Assembly: GCA_035536455.1 (NCBI GenBank)
Contig: DATLOC010000064.1
Coordinates: forward strand, 1 to 64,000
Direction of reading: 5' to 3'
Source: DASUNQ01 sp035536455
GTDB taxonomy: Bacteria > Acidobacteriota > Thermoanaerobaculia > Multivoradales > UBA5704
Length of the DNA stretch: 64,000 nucleotides
The first letter of the stretch is position 1, and every line of letters begins with the position of its first letter. This document shows positions 49,177 through 56,539 of the stretch, in pieces. A program made the translations under genes and the position numbers. The notes beneath the pieces were generated by a model, which worked only from the letters and a program-made list of their open reading frames with translations, was not told the origin of the DNA and did no database searches.

Positions 49177-50150
49177 CCGGCCCGGATCAACCGCGCCGCG
49201 TCGCGCGCGCAGTAGGTGAGGATCAGGTCGGCGCCGGCGCGCTTGATCGCCAGCAGCGACTCCATCATCACCCGGTCGTGGTCGATCCAGCCGCGTTCGG
49301 CGGCGGCCTTGAGCATCGCGTACTCGCCGCTGACGTGGTAGGCGGCGAGCGGCAGGTCGAAGCGCCGGCGCAGCCGCGCCAGGACGTCGAGGTAGGGGAG
49401 CGCGGGCTTGACCATCAGCATGTCCGCGCCCTCCTCGACGTCGAGCGCCGCCTCGCGCAGCGTCTCGCGGCCGTTGGCCGGGTCCATCTGGTAGCCGCGG
49501 CGGTCGCCGAACGAGGGGGCCGACTCGGCGGCCTCGCGGAAGGGCCCGTAGAAGGCGCTCGCGAACTTGACCGCGTAGGCGAGGATGGGGGTCTCGGCGA
49601 GCCCCGCCGCGTCGAGCGCCCGGCGGATCGCCGCCACGCGGCCGTCCATCATGTCGGAGGGGGCGACGATGTCGGCGCCGGCGCGGCCGAGCGACACCGC
49701 CTGGCGCGCCAGGTTCTCGAGCGTCGGGTCGTTCGCCACCCGCCCGTCCTCCAGCACGCCGCAGTGGCCGTGGTCGGTGTACTCGCAAAAGCAGACGTCG
49801 GCGATGGTGACGAGGTCGGGCACGTCCTGCTTGAGCGCCCGCAGCGCCCGCTGCACGATGCCGTCGTCCGACCAGGCGGCGCTCCCCGCCGCGTCCTTCG
49901 CCTCCGGCAGGCCGAAGAGCAGGACGGCGCGGATCCCCTCGGCGTGCGCCGCGGCGCAGGTCTCGACCAGCCGGTCCACCGAGTGCTGGCAGACGCCCGG
50001 CATCGACGGCACCGGCCGCGCCACCCCTTCGCCCGGACAGACGAAGAGCGGCAGGACGAGGTCGTCCACCGCGACGCGCGTCTCGCGCACCAGCGCCCGC
50101 AGGGCGGGGGTCCGGCGCAGGCGCCGCAGGCGGACCTCGGGGAAGGGCAT
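49164..50150 (-). CDS. hemB: Delta-aminolevulinic acid dehydratase (porphobilinogen synthase)
   Basis: Joins two 5-aminolevulinate molecules to porphobilinogen. 328 residues from ATG 50150 (MPFPEVRLRR), just downstream of the divergent ATPase gene. The active site has the three zinc-binding cysteines in DVCFCEYTDHGHCG, so it is the zinc-dependent type, and the Schiff-base lysines in YAVKFASAFYGPF and MVKPALPYLD. Its 3' end overlaps hemL by 13 bases. Confidence 0.95.
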   Translation of the reverse strand: MPFPEVRLRRLRRTPALRALVRETRVAVDDLVLPLFVCPGEGVARPVPSMPGVCQHSVDRLVETCAAAHAEGIRAVLLFGLPEAKDAAGSAAWSDDGIVQRALRALKQDVPDLVTIADVCFCEYTDHGHCGVLEDGRVANDPTLENLARQAVSLGRAGADIVAPSDMMDGRVAAIRRALDAAGLAETPILAYAVKFASAFYGPFREAAESAPSFGDRRGYQMDPANGRETLREAALDVEEGADMLMVKPALPYLDVLARLRRRFDLPLAAYHVSGEYAMLKAAAERGWIDHDRVMMESLLAIKRAGADLILTYCARDAARLIRAGWSE

Positions 50151-50191
50151 GGCAGGCGGGGTTTTACCACACGCCTCCCGGGGCGGCGCAC

Positions 50192-50197
50192 TAAGAT
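50192..50197 (+). promoter_or_regulatory. Possible -10 element of the Get3/ArsA-like operon
   Basis: TAAGAT, five of six matches, ends eleven bases before the ATG at 50209. The short gap between divergent hemB and this gene leaves little room for a leader. Confidence 0.35.
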
Positions 50198-50208
50198 CGG
50201 CGGCCGGC

Positions 50209-51108
50209 ATGGAGGCCTTCGGGGAGCTGCGCCGGCGCGAGCTGATCGTCGTGACCGGCAAGGGAGGGGTGGGGAAGACCACCGTCGCCGCCGCGCTCGG
50301 CAAGGGGCTCGCCGCGGCCGGGCGGCGGACCCTGGTCCTCGAGGTCGATCCGCGCGAGAACCTCCATCAGATGGTCGGGCTGCCGCCGTCCGGCGGCGCC
50401 ATCGTGCCGGTCGAGCCGCGCCTCTGGGTGCAGAACCTGAAGCCGGTCGAGGTGCTCGACACCGTCGTACGAGAGCAGCTGAAGGTCGAGCTCCTGGTCA
50501 AGCGGGTGCTCGAGAGCCCCATCTACCAGCACTTCGCGCCGGGCGCGCCGGGGCTCAAGGAGATGGCGATCCTCGGCCACGCGCTGCGCCTGCTGCGCGG
50601 CGTGGGCGGGGGCGCCGACGCGCCCGCGCTCGACACCGTTGTCCTCGACGCCCCGGCCACCGGTCACGGCGTCCTCCTGCTCCTCGCCCCGCTCCTCGTC
50701 GCCGAGGTCATCCGCAGCGGCCCCTTCGGCCGCATGGCCGAGGAGCTGCGGCAGCTCGTGGCGAGCCGGGAGCGCTGCGGCGTCGTCGTGGTGACCCAGG
50801 CCGAGGAGATGCCGGTCGAGGAGTCGCTGGAGCTCGCCGTGGCGCTCGACGAGGGGCTCGGGCGCGGCGCCGACCTGCTGGTCGTCAACGGCCTCTACCC
50901 GCCGCTGCCGGAGGAGGGGCTCGGCGGCGGCGACCAAGATCCGATCACCGACCTCTGGCGCCGCCGGCGCGCCCTCAACGAGCGCCAGCTCGCCCGCCTC
51001 GCCGAGGCCTGGCGCGGCCCGCGCGTCGAGCTGCCGCTGCTGCCCGTCGAGCGCGGGCCGCGCCTCCTCGCCGCGCTCGCCCGCCACCTGGAGCCGGCGT
51101 GGAGCTGA
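50209..51108 (+). CDS. Get3/ArsA-like P-loop ATPase, first subunit
   Basis: A 299-residue ATPase of the SIMIBI class with the deviant Walker A GKGGVGKTT (residues 17-25), including the signature lysine, and DAPATGHGV as the switch II-like motif. It lacks the arsenite-binding cysteines of ArsA. The next gene is a second such ATPase overlapping by ten bases. The arrangement resembles the paired Get3-like ATPases of actinobacteria (Rv3679-Rv3680), where the two proteins work together. Target membrane process is unknown here. Confidence 0.85.
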   Translation: MEAFGELRRRELIVVTGKGGVGKTTVAAALGKGLAAAGRRTLVLEVDPRENLHQMVGLPPSGGAIVPVEPRLWVQNLKPVEVLDTVVREQLKVELLVKRVLESPIYQHFAPGAPGLKEMAILGHALRLLRGVGGGADAPALDTVVLDAPATGHGVLLLLAPLLVAEVIRSGPFGRMAEELRQLVASRERCGVVVVTQAEEMPVEESLELAVALDEGLGRGADLLVVNGLYPPLPEEGLGGGDQDPITDLWRRRRALNERQLARLAEAWRGPRVELPLLPVERGPRLLAALARHLEPAWS

Positions 51109-52184
51109 TCTCCCGGGACACTCCGTTCACCGTCGTCGTCGGCGGCGGCGGAGTGGGGAAGACGACCCTCGCCGCGGCGCTCGGGGTGGCGGCGGCGCGC
51201 GCCGGGGAGGACGCGCTGGTCGTCACCTTCGACCCCTCCCATCGGCTCAAGGACGCGCTCGGCGTGGGCGAAGGCGCCGCCGGCGGCGAGGCGGCGGTGC
51301 CGCTCGCCGCGCCGGGGAGGCTCGACGCCAGCCTCCTCGACGCCCGCCAGACCTTCGACCGCCTCGTCGAGCGCTACGCCCCGGACGACGAGAGCCGCGA
51401 GCGCATCCTCGGCAACCGCTTCTACCGCCACCTCGCCGGCTCGCTCGGCGGCATCCTGGAGTACATGGCGGTCGAGCGGCTCTACGAGGTGGCGGCCGAG
51501 GGGCATTACGCGCAGGTCGTCCTCGACACGCCGCCGACCCGCCAGGCGCTCGACTTCCTGGAGGCGCCGGCGCGGATCGTCGCCTTCCTCGACAGCGGCG
51601 TCCTGCAGGTGGCGCAGCGGCGCTGGTTCGACGAGGAGGGGCGCCTGCGCGGCGCCGCGCGCTTCGGCCCGCTCGGCCGCCAGGCCGAGCGCTTCCTCGA
51701 CGAGGTCGTGGGGCTCGACCTGCTGCGCGACATGAGCGAGTTCTTCCAGGCCTTCGCGCCGCTCTACGAGGGGTTCCGCGAGCGCGCCGCCGCCGTCCAG
51801 GCGCTGCTGCGCTCGCCGCGCACCCACTTCCTGCTGGTCGCCGGGCCGGGCGAGGAGCGCATCCCGGACACCCTGTTCTTCGCCCGCCGCCTGGAGAAGG
51901 AGGGGTATCGCCTGGGCGCGATCGTCGTCAACCGCTTGCATCCCTGGCAAGGCGAGGCGCCGGCCGCGCTGCCGGCAGGCGCCGAGACCGACGGCCGCCA
52001 GCTCCTCCTCTGGCTCGGCGACCGCGACCGCCGCGGGCTCGCGGAGCTCGGGCAGCTCCTGCCGCGCGAGCGGCCGTTCGTCGCTCTCCCTCTCTTGCCC
52101 GACGAGCCGACCGACCTGGAATCCCTGGGAGCGGTGGCGGACCTCCTGGGGCGCCTTCTTGCCGCACCGCGGCGAGACCCTTGA
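51099..52184 (+). CDS. Get3/ArsA-like P-loop ATPase, second subunit
   Basis: A 361-residue partner starting at GTG 51099 within the preceding gene. Its P-loop reads GGGGVGKTT (residues 15-23): the first, signature lysine of the deviant Walker A is replaced by glycine, while the main lysine is kept. Other motifs are VTFDPSHRLKDALG (switch I region), VLDTPPTRQALDFL (switch II region) and VVNRLHP near the nucleotide base. In a heterodimer the first subunit would supply the signature lysine. The phaR promoter begins at its stop codon. Confidence 0.85.
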   Translation: MELISRDTPFTVVVGGGGVGKTTLAAALGVAAARAGEDALVVTFDPSHRLKDALGVGEGAAGGEAAVPLAAPGRLDASLLDARQTFDRLVERYAPDDESRERILGNRFYRHLAGSLGGILEYMAVERLYEVAAEGHYAQVVLDTPPTRQALDFLEAPARIVAFLDSGVLQVAQRRWFDEEGRLRGAARFGPLGRQAERFLDEVVGLDLLRDMSEFFQAFAPLYEGFRERAAAVQALLRSPRTHFLLVAGPGEERIPDTLFFARRLEKEGYRLGAIVVNRLHPWQGEAPAALPAGAETDGRQLLLWLGDRDRRGLAELGQLLPRERPFVALPLLPDEPTDLESLGAVADLLGRLLAAPRRDP

Positions 52185-52224
52185 CTCTTTTGCCGCACTG
52201 CGGTAATTTGCCGTGGTGCGGCGG
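52159..52224 (+). promoter_or_regulatory. Three TTGCCG-type boxes and promoter upstream of phaR
   Basis: Three related 17-mers begin at 52159, 52190 and 52208, all starting TTGCCG. The middle one, TTGCCGCACTGCGGTAA, is a near-perfect inverted repeat (one mismatch in 8-bp arms). TTGACT (52181-52186) and TAATTT (52204-52209) could be -35 and -10. PhaR regulators bind TGC/GCA-rich dyads in their own promoters in other bacteria, so these are likely PhaR sites. Confidence 0.6.
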
Positions 52225-52254
52225 CGCTGCCGCCGCCCGACCGGAGACAAGCCG

Positions 52255-52713
52255 ATGATCCGCCTGATCAAGCGCTACGAGAGCCGCAAGCTCTACGACA
52301 CCGAGGAGAGCCGCTACGTCTCGCTGGAGGAGATCGCGGCCTGGGTCCGCCAGGGGCAGGAGGTGCGGGTGCTGGACAACGCCACCTCCGCCGACGTCAC
52401 CGCGCAGACCCTGACCCAGATCATCCTCGACGAGGGGCGCCGCGGCACCGCCTGCCTCTCGTCCGAGCTGCTCCACGACCTCGTCCGCGCCGGCCAGCAG
52501 GCCGTCACCACGGGCGTCGAGCAGGCGCGGCACGGGGTGGACCGGCTCGTGCAGGCGTCCGTCGATCGGCTGGGGCCGGTGCGGCGGGCGCGCGAGGAGA
52601 TGTCGCGCCTGCGCACTCGCCTCGAGGAGCTGGAGGCGACACTCGAAGGGCTGGAGACCCAGGGCGCGGCGCCCGGCGCCGCCGCCCCGCCGCGCTCCCG
52701 CCGCAAGAGCTGA
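52255..52713 (+). CDS. phaR: Polyhydroxyalkanoate synthesis repressor PhaR
   Basis: A 152-residue regulator. Residues 1-60 are the PHB/PHA accumulation DNA-binding domain (IRLIKRYESRKLYDTEESRYVSLEEIAAWV, then QTLTQIILDE). Residues 75-150 form helices with a coiled-coil (EEMSRLRTRLEELEATLEGLE). PhaR binds both phasin promoters and PHA granules, so phasin is made only when polymer is present. A phasin gene follows 40 bp downstream. Confidence 0.9.
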   Translation: MIRLIKRYESRKLYDTEESRYVSLEEIAAWVRQGQEVRVLDNATSADVTAQTLTQIILDEGRRGTACLSSELLHDLVRAGQQAVTTGVEQARHGVDRLVQASVDRLGPVRRAREEMSRLRTRLEELEATLEGLETQGAAPGAAAPPRSRRKS

Positions 52714-52752
52714 CCAGGAACCGAACCCGCAATCCTTCAGGAGGGATAGACC

Positions 52753-53271
52753 ATGAGCGACCCGAAGACGACCACCGCCGGCACGACCGGCACCACCACC
52801 GGCGCCCCCGGCACCGGCGGCAAGTTCCAGGACGAGCTGCTGGACAGCGCCCGCCGCGTCTGGCTGGCCGGCCTCGGCGCCCTGGCGACCGCCGGCGAGG
52901 AGGGCTCGCGCGCCTTCAGCCGCCTCGTCGAGCGCGGCAAGGACGTGGAGCACAAGAGCCGCGACACCGCCGGCACGGGCTTCGAGAAGGCCAAGGAAGC
53001 GGCCAAGAGCACCTGGAGCGACCTCGGCAACACCGTGGACGAGACGCTGACCGCCACCCTCCACCGGCTCGGCGTCCCCACCCGCGACGAGATCCGAACC
53101 CTGACCCAGCGGGTCGAGGAGCTGTCGGCCAAGATCGAGCAGCTCCGCTCCCGCCCGGCGACGGCGAGCGCGCACGTCGTGGTCGACTCCGCGGGCAACC
53201 CGGTCTCGGGCCCCGGCGCGGACGCGCCGGTGACCAAGCCGCCGCGCAAGTCGTCCGGCGGCGGCGCGTAG
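52753..53271 (+). CDS. Phasin-family PHA granule protein
   Basis: A 172-residue protein. After a Thr/Gly-rich start, residues 25-130 are amphipathic helices (ELLDSARRVWLAGLGALATAGEEG, then the RGKDVEHKSRD and heptad-like LTQRVEELSAKIEQL segments), typical of the PhaI/PhaF type. The C-terminal 40 residues are Pro/Ala/Lys-rich. It should coat polyhydroxyalkanoate granules. An AGGAGG site precedes ATG 52753. No PHA synthase is in the window. Confidence 0.85.
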   Translation: MSDPKTTTAGTTGTTTGAPGTGGKFQDELLDSARRVWLAGLGALATAGEEGSRAFSRLVERGKDVEHKSRDTAGTGFEKAKEAAKSTWSDLGNTVDETLTATLHRLGVPTRDEIRTLTQRVEELSAKIEQLRSRPATASAHVVVDSAGNPVSGPGADAPVTKPPRKSSGGGA

Positions 53272-53281
53272 CCGGTCGCCG

Positions 53282-54547
53282 GTGGCGGAACCCGGGCGAG
53301 CGCAGGCCGTCGATCCACGACGTGGCGTGACGCCGCGCATCGGCCTCGCGCTCGCCAGCGGCGCCCCGGAGGGCGCGATCTACGAGATCGGCGCCCTCCG
53401 CGCCCTCGACGAGGCGCTCGACGGCCTCGACTTCAACCAACTCGACATCTACGTCGGCGTCAGCGCCGGCGCCTTCCTGACCGCCTGCCTCGCCAACCGC
53501 ATGACGACGGCGCAGATGTGCCGTGCCATTGTCTCGCCGGAGCCCGGCGAGCACCCCTTTGTCCCCGAGACCTTCCTCACCCCCGCCTTCGGGCTCTGGA
53601 AGCGCAGCGGCCTCGCCGTGCCGCGCCTGCTCTGGGAGGCGATCCGCGACTACCTGGCGGCGCCGGGCGAGCGCGCCGTGGGCGAGGTGCTGACGCGGCT
53701 GTCGCGCGCCCTGCCGGTCGGGGTCTTCGACAACGAGCCGATCCGCGCCTACCTCGAGCGGATCTACGCCTTGAAGGGGCGCAGCGACGACTTCCGCCGC
53801 CTCGGCCGGCGCCTCGTCGTCGTCGCGGTGGACCTCGACTCGGGCAAGGCGGTGCGCTTCGGCGAGCCGCCCTTCGACCACGTGCCGATCTCGCGCGCCG
53901 TGCAGGCGTCGAGCGCGCTGCCCGGCCTCTACCCGCCGGTCGAGATCGACGGCCGCTGCTACGTCGACGGCGTGCTGCTCAAGACCCTGCACGCCTCGGT
54001 GGCGCTGGAGGCGGGGGTGGACCTCCTCCTCTGCATCAATCCGCTGGTGCCCGTGGACACGGAGCGCGCCGTCGAGGCGGGCCTGATGCGCCACGGCCGG
54101 CTGGTCAACCGCGGCCTGCCGACTGTCCTGTCGCAGACCTTCCGCACGCTGATCCACTCCCGCCTCGAAGTCGGGATGGCCGCCTACCGCACGCGCTACG
54201 AGGGGGCCGACGTCGTGCTCCTCCAGCCGCGGCGTGACGACTACGCGATGTTCTTCACCAACATCTTCGGCTTCGCCGAGCGGCGCCTGGTCGCCGAGCA
54301 CGCTTACCAGGCCACCCGCCGCGACCTCCTCGCCCGCTACGACGAGCTGACGCCGATCCTCGCCCGCCACGGCCTGACCCTGCGCCGCGACGTGCTGGAG
54401 GACGCCGAGCGCGACCTCTGGCAGGGCGTCGGGCTGGAAGCGGGGGCCAAGCGCAAGGCGAGGGAGCGCGGCCCGCGGCGGCCGGTGGCGGTGCACCGGC
54501 TGGACGAAGCGCTCGGGCGGCTCGAGGAGATGTTGGAAGGAGCCTAG
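53282..54547 (+). CDS. Patatin-like phospholipase/esterase
   Basis: A 421-residue cytoplasmic hydrolase with a Ser-Asp dyad: Ser61 in GVSAG and Asp229 in YVDGVLL. The glycine-rich oxyanion loop is altered (ASGAPEGAIYEIG rather than GGGxxG), which may change activity. Residues after about 300 form an extra helical part rich in Arg and Leu. It begins 11 bases after the phasin gene, from GTG 53282 (a later GTG is possible). The position suggests action on PHA granules or their lipids; that is inference. Confidence 0.85.
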   Translation: MAEPGRAQAVDPRRGVTPRIGLALASGAPEGAIYEIGALRALDEALDGLDFNQLDIYVGVSAGAFLTACLANRMTTAQMCRAIVSPEPGEHPFVPETFLTPAFGLWKRSGLAVPRLLWEAIRDYLAAPGERAVGEVLTRLSRALPVGVFDNEPIRAYLERIYALKGRSDDFRRLGRRLVVVAVDLDSGKAVRFGEPPFDHVPISRAVQASSALPGLYPPVEIDGRCYVDGVLLKTLHASVALEAGVDLLLCINPLVPVDTERAVEAGLMRHGRLVNRGLPTVLSQTFRTLIHSRLEVGMAAYRTRYEGADVVLLQPRRDDYAMFFTNIFGFAERRLVAEHAYQATRRDLLARYDELTPILARHGLTLRRDVLEDAERDLWQGVGLEAGAKRKARERGPRRPVAVHRLDEALGRLEEMLEGA

Positions 54548-54551
54548 AGGC

Positions 54552-55079
54552 TTGCAGCCTTCGCTGCTGTCCCGGAGCTTCACCATCCTGCGGGGCGTGG
54601 TCTACTCCGCGGCCTTCGTCTGGCTCTGGGCGTGGCTGGCCATCGCGGTGAGGCCCTTCGACGAGCGGCTCCCGATGTCGCTGCCCCTCTGGCTCCGCCC
54701 GGTCGGCTACCTGCTGGCCGCCGCCGGGGCGCTGCTCGCAGGCTGGTGCATCGCGACCTTTGTCACCCGCGGCCGCGGCACGCCGGCCCCCTTCGATCCG
54801 CCGCGCGAGTTCGTGGCCTCCGGCCCCTACCGCTGGGTGCGCAACCCGATGTACGTCGGCGGGGCTGCCGTGATGCTCGGAGCCGGCCTGGCCGTCTCCT
54901 CCCCGTCGATCGTCCTGCTCGCCCTCGGGTTCCTCGTGCTCATGCACCTCTTCGTCGTCCTCCACGAGGAGCCGGCGCTGGCCGACAAGTTCGGCGCCAG
55001 CTACCGGCAGTACAGATCGTCGGTTCACCGCTGGCTCATCCGCAAACCGGGCTCCGACTTGCTACGCGGCGCCGGCTGA
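54552..55079 (+). CDS. Isoprenylcysteine-methyltransferase-like membrane protein
   Basis: A 175-residue membrane protein with about four helices, read from TTG 54552, four bases after the patatin stop. The C-terminal catalytic block GPYRWVRNPMYVGG ... EEPALADKFGASYRQYRSSVHRWL is the SAM- and substrate-binding signature of the ICMT/PEMT family. Bacterial members methylate small molecules or lipids; the substrate is unknown. It may belong to the PHA-linked operon. Confidence 0.82.
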   Translation: MQPSLLSRSFTILRGVVYSAAFVWLWAWLAIAVRPFDERLPMSLPLWLRPVGYLLAAAGALLAGWCIATFVTRGRGTPAPFDPPREFVASGPYRWVRNPMYVGGAAVMLGAGLAVSSPSIVLLALGFLVLMHLFVVLHEEPALADKFGASYRQYRSSVHRWLIRKPGSDLLRGAG

Positions 55080-55102
55080 CGCGCCTTCGCGGGCGCCCCA
55101 CG

Positions 55103-55312
55103 GAACATCTTCCAGCCCCCGAGATTCATTTCGGACGCTCGGAGATAAATCTCGCATAGACCAAGATCTATCTTCCGAGGCGGAAGACAAGACTTCCATG
55201 CATTGCGATCTATCTCCGGCGCCCGGAATTGAACCTCCCGTACCTCCAGATCGATCTCCCGCTCTCTGAGATTGGTCTCGGGAGCCCCGGGATATCCCCC
55301 GGATCACCGGCA
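55103..55312. repeat. Ten diverged 21-bp units in tandem
   Basis: Ten consecutive units of exactly 21 bp begin at 55103, 55124, 55145, 55166, 55187, 55208, 55229, 55250, 55271 and 55292, with no indels. Most start ATNNATCTC and end GAG or AAG: column 1 is A in eight of ten, columns 7 and 8 are C and T in nine of ten. No two units are identical. The minus strand is open across all units and reads as seven-residue repeats of the DRSxxxx type; the plus strand has a stop in unit three. The second unit contains TTTCGGAC, recalling the core of the other array. Confidence 0.85.
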
Positions 55313-55365
55313 GACGTAACTTTCGCTCCTCCGGGAGAGCCTATGTGGGTAAGGAGGGATTCTGC

Positions 55366-55785
55366 ATGCGACACAACGACCCGAAAGCACGGCTCTTCAT
55401 CCGCAGAGGCGCGCTCGTCCTGGCGACGGCCGCCGTCCTGGCGCTCGTCCCGCTCAGCGTCTACGCCGACCCCATTCAGGACGGCGCTCTCGGGCCCTAC
55501 CGCGCCGGCTGGTTCGCGAACAACGGGCCGGGCGGACCCCTCACCTGTTCCGAGACCTGCAAGGCGAAGGCGCCCGGCACGCTCGCCGAGTACGAGGCGA
55601 CCTTCGTGTCGGTGATCAAGCGGGCCTTCGTGTGCCGCGTGGCGGGGCCGCCCAAGGGCGACATCCGGACCTGGCTCTACGGCAGCCAGTTCGACGACCG
55701 CGCCGCCTGCTACACGACGGGGCTCGACCTCAAGGGCTCGTACAACCAGCGGTACTACTGCCTCTGCGTCGCGAAGCCCGGATAA
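55366..55785 (+). CDS. Small secreted cysteine-containing protein of unknown function
   Basis: A 139-residue exported protein. ATG 55366 is chosen because GGAGGG lies seven bases upstream. After a Sec-type signal peptide (ending SVYADP) the mature part is about 100 residues with six cysteines (CSETC, FVCRV, AACYTT, YYCLCV), likely three disulphides. I recognise no family. It follows the 21-bp array directly, so the array occupies its whole upstream region. Confidence 0.7.
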   Translation: MRHNDPKARLFIRRGALVLATAAVLALVPLSVYADPIQDGALGPYRAGWFANNGPGGPLTCSETCKAKAPGTLAEYEATFVSVIKRAFVCRVAGPPKGDIRTWLYGSQFDDRAACYTTGLDLKGSYNQRYYCLCVAKPG

Positions 55786-55807
55786 GCGGCGGCGGCGGCT
55801 CGGCGCC

Positions 55808-56539
55808 CTAGCCCGGCGCCAGCCGCTTGCCGATCGCGTCGGCCGCGTAGAGGACGAGCGAGCAGCCGAGGGGGAAGAGCACCTCGTTGATGCCGCGGGA
55901 GAGGAGGCTCACGAGGTCGGCCTTGGCCCCGGCCGCCACGGTCACGCCGAGGATCGTGCCGCCGAAGACGAGGCCGGTGAGGAGCCCGAGCGCGACGTAG
56001 CTTCCCAGCGAGCCGCGCGCGCCTTTGCCGAGGCGGCCGAGCGCCGCGCCGAGGAAGCCGAATTCGATCGCCTTGAGCAGGGCGATGAGGAGGGGCGACG
56101 GCCCGGCCGCCACCGTGCCGGCCAGCCCCATTGCCGCCGCCACGCCCTTGTGCAGCGACCTGGCGACGGCAAAGGCGACCGGCGCCGAGATCAGGCCCAG
56201 GAGGCCCATCACCGCCGAGCGCGTCTTTCCCGCGGCGGTGCCGAAGGCGAGGCCGACGCAGACCAGGAACGACCAGGAGACCTTGTGCGCCAGGTCGGCG
56301 ACGAACGGCTTGGGGCTCGATCCCTGCGTGCCGGAGTAGGCCGCGACGGTGAGGACGAGCACCTCCAACGCCACTCCCAGCCCGATCGACAGCCAGGCGA
56401 CGCGCAGCACTGTGCGCATCAGCTCGTTCGTGGAGGAGGAGATGGCGGCGGCGCGCTCGGCCGCGGTGGGCGCCGGCTCGGGTGCCGGCTGAGGAGCAGG
56501 CGGCGGTGCCTCGACGGACTCGGACTGCGGTTCCGTCAT
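55808..56539 (-). CDS. Membrane protein of unknown function, coupled to the acyltransferase
   Basis: A 243-residue protein with a Pro/Ala/Glu-rich cytoplasmic start (residues 1-35) and about six hydrophobic helices. Glycine-rich helices (GFLGAALGRLGKGARGSLGSYVALG) suggest close packing. It is the last gene of an operon with ubiB and the acyltransferase, overlapping the latter by ATGA. No function is evident; the context suggests membrane-lipid or quinone metabolism. Confidence 0.65.
   Translation of the reverse strand: MTEPQSESVEAPPPAPQPAPEPAPTAAERAAAISSSTNELMRTVLRVAWLSIGLGVALEVLVLTVAAYSGTQGSSPKPFVADLAHKVSWSFLVCVGLAFGTAAGKTRSAVMGLLGLISAPVAFAVARSLHKGVAAAMGLAGTVAAGPSPLLIALLKAIEFGFLGAALGRLGKGARGSLGSYVALGLLTGLVFGGTILGVTVAAGAKADLVSLLSRGINEVLFPLGCSLVLYAADAIGKRLAPG

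Noticed and set aside
55062..55307. 81-residue minus-strand frame across the second array
   Set aside because: It exists only because the array is 21-bp periodic and one frame lacks stops. There is no ribosome site and it runs into the methyltransferase gene. Kept as a repeat, not a gene.
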